The notes under the pieces were generated by a model. It saw only the letters and a list, made by a program, of their open reading frames with translations, had not been told where the DNA came from and ran no database searches. Below are positions 9,412 through 17,263 of a DNA stretch of 53,682 nucleotides, in pieces (within the stretch, counting starts at the first letter, position 1; each line of letters opens with the position of its first letter). The stretch is from positions 76,168-129,849 of the forward strand of contig JAIYAY010000003.1 in NCBI GenBank assembly GCA_027488785.1, given 5' to 3'. The stretch comes from Sphingomonadales bacterium. GTDB taxonomy: Bacteria > Pseudomonadota > Alphaproteobacteria > Sphingomonadales > Sphingomonadaceae. The translations under genes were made by a program, and so were the position numbers.

Positions 9412-9444
9412 CTGAGAGAAATGGTAGACGCTGAGGGGTTCGAA
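9412..9444 (-). repeat. left att-like repeat: orphan 3' end of tRNA-Lys(CTT)
   Basis: This segment matches 29266-29298 with one mismatch (G9416 against A29270); 28 consecutive bases (9417-9444) are identical. It covers the T-loop (TTCGAA on both strands), the 3' acceptor strand and CCA of the tRNA plus about ten bases downstream. Beyond 9444 similarity to the tRNA stops at once, so this is not a second tRNA gene. Confidence 0.85.
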
Positions 9445-9973
9445 GCCGTTTATCGATTCGATGACTACGCCGTTTTGGCATGCCCTAAAAAACTGCAAAT
9501 GGGCTTTGAACAGTCGCCAAATAATCGACAAAGCGATCAAAAATGCTAATTAATCAGAGTATTTCGATTAATCTGCGTAAGTAGCATGTGCGGCTTTAAA
9601 TCTGGAAGGCGCAGCTACCGTTGGACCACTTATGACTGCCTACGCATCAACCTCTCGCATCTAAACCAACTCGGCATGCTGCAGCGACACTGCATTACTC
9701 GGCGGCAGCATCAGCGCGGCGCTTCTCCGGCCTGTTCGCGGGCACAATGCGAACCAACGCTCCCTGCCATATGGCAGTGCATGTTCGTCAAGATAGTGCA
9801 GCAGGTGTTTTGATACAGCGTTTAAAGCCTTAACCCTTTGGCATCGCCATCTCCGCTTTGCGCCCAGTTGCGGTCATTTAACTTTTATGTGGGTACTCCG
9901 AAAGCTGCCGCTTTATTGAAAATCAACGTCTTAAATGGAACCCGATGCTATCAGGTTTAAATCATAAAAATAT
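9445..9973. other. gene-free stretch at island left end
   Basis: About 530 bases without a convincing gene. Short reading frames of up to 75 codons occur on both strands, but none has a ribosome site plus recognisable family features. On the minus strand one frame ends near 9695 with a basic tail (ANRPEKRRADAAAE), conceivably the end of a decayed mobile-element gene, but this is weak. The stretch is more AT-rich next to the altronate dehydratase stop. It is the natural place for remnants of island mobility genes. Confidence 0.4.
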
Positions 9974-11476
9974 CTAGAAAACGGCGCCTGGAATCCAGGG
10001 CACCATTTCGCTCTCCCCCATGTCAAAGCTCTCAGATGCTGTTTTTCGGCCACTGGCTGTTGCCAAAATGGCTTGAAAAACCTCGGCGCCCATATCTGCT
10101 CCCGTAACACCATTCAGGATTTTGCTGCAATCCACATCGATATCGTCGGCCATGGCTTTGGCCAATGCGGCGTTGGAAGCCAATTTAATGGTGGGGGCAG
10201 GAAGGGAACCGAATACGGAGCCGCGGCCGGTTGTGAACAGGATTAAGTTCGCTCCTGCCGCGACTTGCCCCGTCGCCGAGCAAGGATCGTAGCCGGGGGA
10301 GTCCATGAAGCTGAGACCGGGTGCGGTAACAGCCTGCGCATAATCGACCACGGCGTTCAGCGGTGTCGAGCCAGCCTTTGCAACCGCGCCTAAGGACTTT
10401 TCCAATATTGTTGTTATACCGCCAGCCTTGTTTCCCGGCGACGGATTATTATCGAGGCTAGCGCCATCACGGGCTGCATAATCTTCCCACCATTTCAGGC
10501 GGGCGATGAGGTCTTGTGCGATTTGGGAGGAAGCGGCGCGGCGCAAGAGAAGATTTTCTGCACCATAAATTTCGGGTGTTTCCGATAATATCGCGCGCCC
10601 GCCAGCCGCAACGAGCAAATCGACGGCTTCTCCCAAAGCGGGGTTTGCTGTCAAAGCCGAATAGCCATCGGATGCGCCGCATTGCAGCCCAATCGTGAGA
10701 TGCTCTGCGGAAAGCGTTTGCCGCCGGTGGCGATCCGCATGCGGGAGCATGGATTGGACAATCGCGATGCCAGCTTCAATCGCCGCCATCGTTCCGCCCG
10801 CGCCCTGAATGCCCAAGGTCCGCAACTCATCGGATTCCGCAAGGCCGGCTGAGGCCAGCAGCGGATCGATTTGATTGACTTCGCATCCCAGTCCGACAAT
10901 CAGGATTGCGCCAAAATTTGGATGCGATGCATAGCCAGTCAATGTCCGGCGTAAATTATCTATCCCGCGCCCTTCTTTGGCCATGCCGCAACCAGAGAGA
11001 TGGTTGAATGCCACCACGCCATCAACATGAGGGAAGGCGGCAAGGCGCTCCGGTGTGAAATGCGCGGCAATCCGCTTTGCCACAGTTGCTGAACAATTTA
11101 CCGAGGTGAGGATGCCGACATAATTACGCGTACCCACTCGCCCATCCGCGCGGACGAAGCCTTCAAATGTGGTCGCAATCGGTTCTGGTTGACGTAGGTC
11201 AATGCCGATTTCCCCTGCAACATCGTCACGGGAGAAGTCCAAATTATGGCTATGCACATGCCCACCAAGAGGAATGGCATCGGTTGCGATACCAATAGGT
11301 TGGCCCAGCTTTATAACTCGGTCGCCACGCTTTATCGCCTGTAAGGCAATCTTATGACCGGCGGGTATTGCTGCGCTGGTGGTCAAGCCATCACGCAATA
11401 CCGCGCCAGCCGACAAGTTAGTGACGGCAACCGCTACATTATCCCGCGCATCAGCAATGATAAAGCGCGGGGGCAT
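9974..11476 (-). CDS. uxaA: altronate dehydratase
   Basis: 500 residues, full length for the fused form: an N-terminal SAF-type domain (about 1-95, with GHKIALQAIKRGDRVIKLGQPIG) and the C-terminal UxaA catalytic domain (GFVRADGRVGTRNYVGI near 105, HLSGCGM, GLGCEVNQI). It dehydrates D-altronate to 2-keto-3-deoxygluconate (KDG) in galacturonate catabolism. The start lies three bases after the transporter stop, with GGAG inside the end of the transporter gene serving as ribosome site. It is the last gene of the minus-strand operon hydratase-transporter-uxaA. Confidence 0.95.
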   Translation of the reverse strand: MPPRFIIADARDNVAVAVTNLSAGAVLRDGLTTSAAIPAGHKIALQAIKRGDRVIKLGQPIGIATDAIPLGGHVHSHNLDFSRDDVAGEIGIDLRQPEPIATTFEGFVRADGRVGTRNYVGILTSVNCSATVAKRIAAHFTPERLAAFPHVDGVVAFNHLSGCGMAKEGRGIDNLRRTLTGYASHPNFGAILIVGLGCEVNQIDPLLASAGLAESDELRTLGIQGAGGTMAAIEAGIAIVQSMLPHADRHRRQTLSAEHLTIGLQCGASDGYSALTANPALGEAVDLLVAAGGRAILSETPEIYGAENLLLRRAASSQIAQDLIARLKWWEDYAARDGASLDNNPSPGNKAGGITTILEKSLGAVAKAGSTPLNAVVDYAQAVTAPGLSFMDSPGYDPCSATGQVAAGANLILFTTGRGSVFGSLPAPTIKLASNAALAKAMADDIDVDCSKILNGVTGADMGAEVFQAILATASGRKTASESFDMGESEMVPWIPGAVF

Positions 11477-11479
11477 TGT

Positions 11480-12757
11480 TTACTCCACTTCGACCTTGGC
11501 AAGCCGCGGCGACAGCACATGAATGGCGGCGACGGCGAGGAAATATACCGTCGTGCAGATGGCAAAGATAATGGTGTAATTGCCCTGCGTCGCATCGAGC
11601 ACCAGCCCAGTCGACTTCGCCATAATCATACCGCCAACGCCGCCGGCAAACCCGCCAAGACCAATGACACTGCCGACAGCTCGTTTCGGGAACATGTCCG
11701 GTGGAATGGACAGGAGGTTGGTCGAGAAAGCCTGATGCCCTGCCAGCGCGATGCCGATGAGGATGACAGCAAGCCACATATTGCTGACGCCGGTCACGAA
11801 CAGCAGCGGAAGCACGCACAACCCAGCCAAAATCATGGTAATCTTGCGTGCGAAGTTGGGCGTATGGCCTTTCTGGATAAGCTTTGAGGAGAACCAGCCG
11901 CCTGCAATGCTACCCACGTCTGACACTAAATACATCACGATCATTGGCAATAAAACGACCTTGAGGTCTACGTCATATGTGGTGCTAAAATATTTCGGCA
12001 ACCAGAATAGCATGAGGAACCAAACAGGGTCAGTGAGAAACTTCGCGGTCGCAAAAGCCCAAGCTTCGCGCTTACGCACAATACGACTCCAGCCAATCTT
12101 CTCAATTTGCTCAGGCGGATCATGCTCAATCCATTTCAGCTCGCCTTCGCTAACTTTCCCACTTTCGCGCGGGTTGCTGTATAACCACAGCCAAAGCCCA
12201 AGCAGCACAACACCGAATAAGCCCGAATAAATAAAGGTCTCGCGCCAGCCGAACCCAAAGGCCTGCATGAAAAGCCATAAGGTTGGCGCCGTCAGGATGA
12301 CGCCGATGGTGGTGCCGGAGTTGACCCAGCCAATCGCATACGCGCGTTCCTTTTGCGGGAACCACTCGCTGCTGGCTCGGACAACGGCTGGAAAATGGCC
12401 GGCCTCACCCACGCCGAGAACCGCACGGGCAGCCATGAAGGATGCAACTGATCCGCCAAAGCCGTGAGCGACGTGGCCAACCGTCCAGATTGTAATGGCA
12501 ATCGAATAACCAATCTTCGGACCAAATCTGTCAATAACATAGCCCATGAACAAAAAGCCAAGAGCATAAGCTGCCTGGAATGCGGTTACGATATTGCCGT
12601 AATCATCTTCATTCCAATTCAGTTCAGTCTGCAAGCTTGGCGCCAAAAGCCCGAGCATCGTCCGGTCGATATAATTGACCGTGGTTGCAAAGAACAAAAG
12701 TGCGATGATGGCCCAGCGATAACCGCCGGTCCGTTCGGGTATGTGCGTGGTTGCCAT
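11480..12757 (-). CDS. exuT: hexuronate transporter, MFS anion:cation symporter family
   Basis: 425 residues from the ATG at 12757; another ATG three codons earlier (12766) is also open, but GAGAGG abuts it directly, whereas it sits nine bases before 12757. About twelve hydrophobic segments are visible. The N-terminal YRWAIIALLFFATTVNYIDRTMLGLLAP and the loop DRFGPKIGYSIAITIW are characteristic of the ACS family, which includes ExuT and related sugar-acid carriers. Set between a hydratase gene and uxaA, the most likely substrate is galacturonate/glucuronate taken across the inner membrane. Specificity is inferred from context. Confidence 0.88.
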   Translation of the reverse strand: MATTHIPERTGGYRWAIIALLFFATTVNYIDRTMLGLLAPSLQTELNWNEDDYGNIVTAFQAAYALGFLFMGYVIDRFGPKIGYSIAITIWTVGHVAHGFGGSVASFMAARAVLGVGEAGHFPAVVRASSEWFPQKERAYAIGWVNSGTTIGVILTAPTLWLFMQAFGFGWRETFIYSGLFGVVLLGLWLWLYSNPRESGKVSEGELKWIEHDPPEQIEKIGWSRIVRKREAWAFATAKFLTDPVWFLMLFWLPKYFSTTYDVDLKVVLLPMIVMYLVSDVGSIAGGWFSSKLIQKGHTPNFARKITMILAGLCVLPLLFVTGVSNMWLAVILIGIALAGHQAFSTNLLSIPPDMFPKRAVGSVIGLGGFAGGVGGMIMAKSTGLVLDATQGNYTIIFAICTTVYFLAVAAIHVLSPRLAKVEVE

Positions 12758-12784
12758 GTCACTCATCCTCTCATTTCCTTTACA

Positions 12785-13573
12785 TTAGATAATCGGGGCT
12801 GCCTCTATCGTGCAATTCACCGAGAGCGTGTCGCCAAATGTGGCGCGTACGGACTGGCCCGGGGTCACCTGATGCACACCTGTCACAGCGCCAGATGAAA
12901 TCCATGTTCCAGCGTGGATAGGAATACCGCGTGCACCCAAATTATTGAGCAAAAACCGCATGGAGCCAATCGGACCATCAGGGAAGCTGTTCGCCGCACC
13001 TTCGCCGGCGATACTGCCGTCGATTTGCAAGGCTACCGTCCAGTCGGCAAAATTGCTTGTTTGCCAATTTTTGATGGGTGCACCGATGATGAGTCCGTTG
13101 TTATTGCCAAAGTCGGATATGGTCACAGCCGGCCCCAACTCATTGATGGTGGGCAAGGGTGAACTTGCGATTTCGATACCTATGTGCACGGCAGCGATCA
13201 GTCGTTCGACCTCTTCCAACGTGTAATCCTGCTTGCCGATGGGCAGGTCAGAAGCAATTTTTATCAGAAATTCAGCCTCTGCAGCGCCAAAGCCACCAAT
13301 GAAAACTTGTCCTATTACTGGCTGTGTGTCCGAATATGTGGTCGCTGTAAAAATGGGACCGGACAGGCGGTTGGCACCAAAGCGATCTGACAAAGGCGGA
13401 AAAATGCGCCCGACTTTCCATCCAATCACGGGCCGGTCAGACGCTGCGATTGCGGCATCTTGCACGGCATAAGCTGACGCCAGAGTGTCTGGCGCTGTGC
13501 CTGGATAATGCGCCAGATGTTGGCCGCGCTGCCGCGCTGAAACAAAATGTTTGGCAATTTCTGCTGCGGTCAT
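12785..13573 (-). CDS. 2-keto-4-pentenoate hydratase/fumarylacetoacetase-family protein
   Basis: 262 residues from the ATG at 13573 (MTAAEIAKHFVSARQ), the usual N-terminus of the family. The frame stays open for 27 codons upstream, but that stretch contains the LacI operator, so it is taken as leader. Motifs include IGWKVG near residue 50, AAEAEFLIKIASDLP near 100 (metal-binding acidic residues), VHIGIEIASSP and GTWISSGAVTG. Relatives hydrate 2-oxo-4-enoates or act on 2-keto-3-deoxy sugar acids. First gene of the operon with exuT and uxaA, so it presumably handles a keto-deoxy acid related to hexuronate breakdown; the precise substrate is unknown. Confidence 0.85.
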   Translation of the reverse strand: MTAAEIAKHFVSARQRGQHLAHYPGTAPDTLASAYAVQDAAIAASDRPVIGWKVGRIFPPLSDRFGANRLSGPIFTATTYSDTQPVIGQVFIGGFGAAEAEFLIKIASDLPIGKQDYTLEEVERLIAAVHIGIEIASSPLPTINELGPAVTISDFGNNNGLIIGAPIKNWQTSNFADWTVALQIDGSIAGEGAANSFPDGPIGSMRFLLNNLGARGIPIHAGTWISSGAVTGVHQVTPGQSVRATFGDTLSVNCTIEAAPII

Positions 13574-13635
13574 TGACGCCGATCTTGCATGAATTGTCCA
13601 TGCCTCCTCAAAATTCTCGAATCCGCCGATATGGG

Positions 13636-13649
13636 AAACCGGTGTCATT
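13636..13649 (-). promoter_or_regulatory. LacI-type operator upstream of hydratase-exuT-uxaA operon
   Basis: On the minus strand this reads AATGACACCGGTTT, matching 13 of 14 bases of the two other copies at 14789 and 20489. It lies 63 bases before the hydratase start and 71 bases before the divergent LacI-family gene, so it can control one or both. The central CG inside ACCGGT is typical of LacI-family operators. Binding is inferred. Confidence 0.65.
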
Positions 13650-13719
13650 TGCAAGGATGCGCCGAAAATTGTCTGTAACTTTTGCTGTAACCTTCTCCAT
13701 TAATTGCTATGCAACCGTT

Positions 13720-14772
13720 ATGAAGGGCTCCCCGAAACCGCGACCAACCAACGCAGCAAAGCCGACGATCAATGATATTGCTCGGCTTGCAGGGGTGTCT
13801 AAAAAAACCGTAAGCCGCGTAATTAACCGCTCAGGCGCGCTGAACGACGATACGCGGGAAAAAATCGAAGCGGTCATTCGCGAAACGGGATATGTCCCAA
13901 ACCCACAGGCACGGGCGCTCGCACTTGGCCGGAATTTTCTTATTGGCCTCGTCCACGACAACCCCAATGCGCAGATGATTTTAAACATGCAGCAGGGCAT
14001 ATTGGAAGCATTGCGCGATACCGAATTTGAACTGGTTGTTCGTCCTGTGGACAGAAGCTCGCCTGAGATGCTCGACGATGTACGCAGCTTGCTTGTCCGG
14101 CAACGTTTATATGGCGTGGTCCTACTTCCCCCGATTTCAGAAATCGATGCGCTTGCGCGATTATGCGATGAAGTGAATTGCAAATATGTGCGTATGGGCT
14201 CCTCCGTTTTGGATGACCCCGCTCATATGGTGGCTTCGAATGATCGGGACGCCGTGATTGAGGCAACCCGCCATTTGATTGCGCAAGGACACCGACGCAT
14301 TGGTCTGATTTCGGGCCCGCATGGTTTCAATTCAGCGCAAGTCCGGCGCGACGGTTTTGAATTTGCGCTCAAAGAGGCTGGCATCACATTACCACGCAGC
14401 CTGATTGCGGATGGGCAATATACCTTTGAGTCCGGCATTGCGGCCGCCGAAAGCCTTTTTGATTTGCAACCTCGGCCATCGGCCATTTTTGCGTGTAACG
14501 ACGAGATGGCCGCTGGAGTCTTGTTCGCGGCACGGTCACGCGGCATAGCCGTGCCCGAGGAATTATCTATCATCGGATTTGATGACACACCAATCGCGGC
14601 AAGGGTCTGGCCACCATTGACAACCGTGAGATGGCCCATCGTGGCGATGGGCCGTTCCGCTGCGTTGAAGATCATCCGCAGCACATCTTCTGCTTCACTA
14701 GATGATCAAGAGCCATCGACATTTGTCTCGACGTTGGTTCGGCGCGGATCCGTTGCGCCACCCATGAAATGA
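13720..14772 (+). CDS. LacI-family transcriptional regulator of the uronate genes
   Basis: 350 residues from ATG 13720; the frame is open for 90 codons upstream, but that part overlaps the divergent hydratase and is not family sequence. The N-terminal helix-turn-helix is clear (TINDIARLAGVSKKTVSRVINRSG, residues about 18-41), followed by the hinge YVPNPQARALA and the periplasmic-binding-like effector domain (GLVHDNPNAQMI, HRRIGLISGP, ALFACNDEMAAG-like, IIGFDDTPIAARVWPPLTTV). Placed divergently from the hydratase-exuT-uxaA operon and just upstream of the rpiB-kduD-kdgK operon, it is the obvious local regulator. Effector, perhaps KDG or an unsaturated uronate, is not readable. Confidence 0.92.
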   Translation: MKGSPKPRPTNAAKPTINDIARLAGVSKKTVSRVINRSGALNDDTREKIEAVIRETGYVPNPQARALALGRNFLIGLVHDNPNAQMILNMQQGILEALRDTEFELVVRPVDRSSPEMLDDVRSLLVRQRLYGVVLLPPISEIDALARLCDEVNCKYVRMGSSVLDDPAHMVASNDRDAVIEATRHLIAQGHRRIGLISGPHGFNSAQVRRDGFEFALKEAGITLPRSLIADGQYTFESGIAAAESLFDLQPRPSAIFACNDEMAAGVLFAARSRGIAVPEELSIIGFDDTPIAARVWPPLTTVRWPIVAMGRSAALKIIRSTSSASLDDQEPSTFVSTLVRRGSVAPPMK

Positions 14773-14788
14773 CCGTCTTGCACTTGTG

Positions 14789-14806
14789 AATGACACCGGT
14801 TACCTT
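14789..14806 (+). promoter_or_regulatory. LacI-type operator upstream of rpiB-kduD-kdgK operon
   Basis: AATGACACCGGTTACCTT, identical over 18 bases to the site at 20489-20506. It is an imperfect palindrome (six of nine positions) around a central CG. It lies 41 bases before the RpiB-family start codon and 16 bases after the regulator's stop, in position to control the operon promoter. Confidence 0.7.
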
Positions 14807-14847
14807 CAAGGCAATAGATACATTTAATTTGATGCGAAAGGGCATTT

Positions 14848-15486
14848 ATGAAAATCGCGCTCATCACGGAAAACAGCCAAGCGGCGAAGAATAGCGTCAT
14901 CCATGACGCGCTCACGGCGGTCGCCGAGCCGCTTGGCCATCAGGTCTTCAATTATGGCATGTATACCGCAGAGGATAAGGCTTCGCTGACTTATGTGATG
15001 AACGGCTTGCTCGCCGGAATTTTGCTGAACTCCAAAGCTGCTGATTTTGTCGTTACGGGTTGCGGTACCGGAATGGGTTCAATGTTGGCGTGCAACGCAA
15101 TGCCAGGCGTGTTTTGTGGCCTCGTAATCGACCCGACCGATGCCTTTCTGTTCAGCCAGATCAACGATGGCAATGCGATGTCGATGCCTTATGCAAAAGG
15201 CTTTGGCTGGGCAGCCGAACTGAACCTGCAGGATTGCTACCGCAAGATTTTCGAAAATGAAGGCGGTGCGGGTTACCCCAAGGAGCGCGCGCATTTCATG
15301 GCTGCCAATCGAAGCATATTAAAGGATGTAAAAGCGGCTTCCTGCCGGGACATGCTGACCATCCTCAAAACTGTAGATCAGGACCTCCTCAAGGCTGCGA
15401 TTGCTGGGGAACGTTTTGCCGATTATTTCTTTGCCAATTCCCAGGATGAAGAAATGTCGGCTTATCTGTGGAGCTTGGCTGCCTGA
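14848..15486 (+). CDS. RpiB/LacAB-family isomerase, probable DKI (5-keto-4-deoxyuronate) isomerase
   Basis: 212 residues, longer than standard ribose-5-phosphate isomerase B (about 150). The family core is clear: MKIALITENSQAAKNS at the start and VVTGCGTGMGSMLACN near residue 68 with the catalytic Cys. It begins an operon with kduD and kdgK, which act on the next steps of unsaturated uronate catabolism, while no kduI is present. RpiB-like isomerases (DhuI) have been shown in streptococci to do the KduI reaction on the hyaluronate/chondroitin-derived uronate. The same role here is inferred. AAAGGG precedes the ATG by about six bases. Confidence 0.8.
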   Translation: MKIALITENSQAAKNSVIHDALTAVAEPLGHQVFNYGMYTAEDKASLTYVMNGLLAGILLNSKAADFVVTGCGTGMGSMLACNAMPGVFCGLVIDPTDAFLFSQINDGNAMSMPYAKGFGWAAELNLQDCYRKIFENEGGAGYPKERAHFMAANRSILKDVKAASCRDMLTILKTVDQDLLKAAIAGERFADYFFANSQDEEMSAYLWSLAA

Positions 15487-15487
15487 A

Positions 15488-16243
15488 ATGACCACGCCAT
15501 TTGACCTTAGCGGCAAGACAGCGCTCGTTACCGGTGCCAATACAGGCATCGGGCAAGCCATTGCGGTGGCCTTGTCCAAGGCGGGAGCGGACGTCGCTGT
15601 TGCAGGCCGTTCCGCACCGACAGAGACGCTTGCTCTTATTGAAGCAAGCGGTCGCAAGGCGGTGAACATTACCGCTGACTTGTCATCCACAGAGCCCGTT
15701 GCACGCATAGTGGATGAAACTCTGTCTGCCTTGGGCCGGCTTGATATCTTAGTGAATAACGCCGGGATCATTCGTCGGAATGATGCCGTCGATTTTACAG
15801 AAGAAGATTGGGATGCGGTTATCGACACCAATCTCAAAACCCTGTTTTTTCTGTCACAGGCCGCTGCCAAAAGCATGATTGCCCAAGGTGCAGGCAAAAT
15901 TATTAACATTGCCTCAATGCTGACGTTTCAAGGCGGAATCCGAGTGCCAAGCTACACAGCGTCGAAATCGGGTGTGGGTGGCCTGACGAAAGCGATGGCG
16001 AATGAATGGGCGGCAAAGGGCATTAATGTAAACGCGATTGCGCCAGGCTATATTGAAACCAACAATACAGCTGCCTTGCAAGCGGACGAAAACCGCAACC
16101 GTCAAATCATGGAACGCATTCCCGCGGGTCGCTGGGGCAAAGCAGAAGATATCGGCGGCGCTGCCGTCTTTCTCGCGTCTTCTGCAGCCGATTATGTCAA
16201 TGGCCATATTCTGGCCGTCGACGGCGGCTGGTTAGCCCGTTAA
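15488..16243 (+). CDS. kduD: 2-dehydro-3-deoxy-D-gluconate 5-dehydrogenase
   Basis: 251 residues from ATG 15488, one base after the isomerase stop. Classical short-chain dehydrogenase: cofactor motif VTGANTGIGQAIA, NNAG, active-site Ser in NIASM and Tyr-Lys in SYTASKSG. The extended match FDLSGKTALVTGANTGIGQ and GRWGKAEDIGGAAVFLASSAADYVNGHILAVDGGWLAR is typical of KduD. It reduces 2,5-diketo-3-deoxygluconate to KDG with NAD(P)H, the step after the isomerase encoded upstream. Other gluconate-type SDRs are similar, but the operon context strongly supports KduD. Confidence 0.93.
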   Translation: MTTPFDLSGKTALVTGANTGIGQAIAVALSKAGADVAVAGRSAPTETLALIEASGRKAVNITADLSSTEPVARIVDETLSALGRLDILVNNAGIIRRNDAVDFTEEDWDAVIDTNLKTLFFLSQAAAKSMIAQGAGKIINIASMLTFQGGIRVPSYTASKSGVGGLTKAMANEWAAKGINVNAIAPGYIETNNTAALQADENRNRQIMERIPAGRWGKAEDIGGAAVFLASSAADYVNGHILAVDGGWLAR

Positions 16244-16252
16244 GGCTGCGTC

Positions 16253-17263
16253 ATGGCACAGCCGATCGTCTTTTTTGGGGAATTGCTTATCCGGCTGACG
16301 GCCCCAGGGCGCGAGCTGCTTATGCAATCGCCTAGTTTTGATGTGCATGTGGGCGGAGCCGAGGCAAATGTCGCGGTTGGCCTGGCCCATTTGGGCCATG
16401 ATACGACGATGGTCAGTGCCGTTCCCGACAGTGCGCTGGGTCGCGGGGCGGTGTCGGCCATCCGCGCGCATAATGTTGATTGCAGAAACGTCCAAGTACG
16501 CGATGGCCGCATGGGCCTGTATTTTCTGGCGCAAGGCGCTGGCCTGCGCGCATCTGAAGTCGTCTATGACCGTTTGGGCTCAAGCTTCTCACAAGTGAAT
16601 GCTGCGGATTTCGATTGGGATATGTTGCTTGGCGATGCTAAGATGTTGCACTTATCGGGTATCACGCCTGCTTTGGGCCCCCAATCGGCCGAAGCGGCGC
16701 TGGCGGCGGCCAAGGTGGCAGCTCGCTTGGGTATACCCATCTCATTCGACGGCAATTACCGCGCCATGCTTTGGGACAGATGGGACAGTAATCCGCGCGC
16801 CATTTTAAGCGAGCTGATTGGGTATGCGGATATATTGTTCGGGAACCACCGCGACATTTCATTAGTGCTGGGTAAGGATTTTTCTGGCGATGGTGGCGAC
16901 CGCAGACGCGACGCGGCGCTGGCGGCATTTGCTGCATTTCCGGCATTGAAGCTGATTGCTTCGACGGCGCGGCATTTAGTGAGTGCCGACCATCACCAAT
17001 TGTCGGCCCGTGTCGATATGCGGGACAGCTTTGCCCAGACTGCAGACGTCGATGTCACAGGCATAATTGACCGAATTGGCGCCGGTGACGCTTTTGCATC
17101 GGGCGTGTTACATGCACATTTTGCCGGCGGAAATGCCGAAGTTATGGCCAAAACAGGGCTTGCCCTTACTTGCCTCAAACACTCCCTACCGGGTGATGCG
17201 AGCTTGTTTGGCCAGGCCGATATAGATGCCTTTATGGATGGAAATCTTGACGTCCGGCGATAG
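16253..17263 (+). CDS. kdgK: 2-keto-3-deoxygluconate kinase (PfkB family)
   Basis: 336 residues. PfkB-family signatures are visible: VHVGGAEANVAVGLAHLG near residue 33 and the C-terminal IIDRIGAGDAFASGVLHA near 285 with the catalytic Asp in GAGDAF. The overall layout (FFGELLIRLTAPG at the N-terminus, SFDGNYRAMLWDR) matches KDG kinases. It phosphorylates KDG from both the galacturonate and the unsaturated-uronate branches to KDPG. It starts nine bases after kduD. KDPG aldolase is not in the window and must be encoded elsewhere. Confidence 0.93.
   Translation: MAQPIVFFGELLIRLTAPGRELLMQSPSFDVHVGGAEANVAVGLAHLGHDTTMVSAVPDSALGRGAVSAIRAHNVDCRNVQVRDGRMGLYFLAQGAGLRASEVVYDRLGSSFSQVNAADFDWDMLLGDAKMLHLSGITPALGPQSAEAALAAAKVAARLGIPISFDGNYRAMLWDRWDSNPRAILSELIGYADILFGNHRDISLVLGKDFSGDGGDRRRDAALAAFAAFPALKLIASTARHLVSADHHQLSARVDMRDSFAQTADVDVTGIIDRIGAGDAFASGVLHAHFAGGNAEVMAKTGLALTCLKHSLPGDASLFGQADIDAFMDGNLDVRR

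Noticed and set aside
9412-9444. Second tRNA gene
   Set aside because: Only the T-loop to CCA part is present; no anticodon arm or D-arm follows, so it is a fragment.
9586-9813. 75-codon plus-strand frame at the island's left end
   Set aside because: Cys/His/Arg-rich translation without family features or ribosome site; treated as non-coding scar.
13450-13719. Possible 90-residue N-terminal extension of the LacI-family regulator
   Set aside because: It overlaps the divergent hydratase gene and lacks regulator sequence; the HTH begins shortly after ATG 13720.
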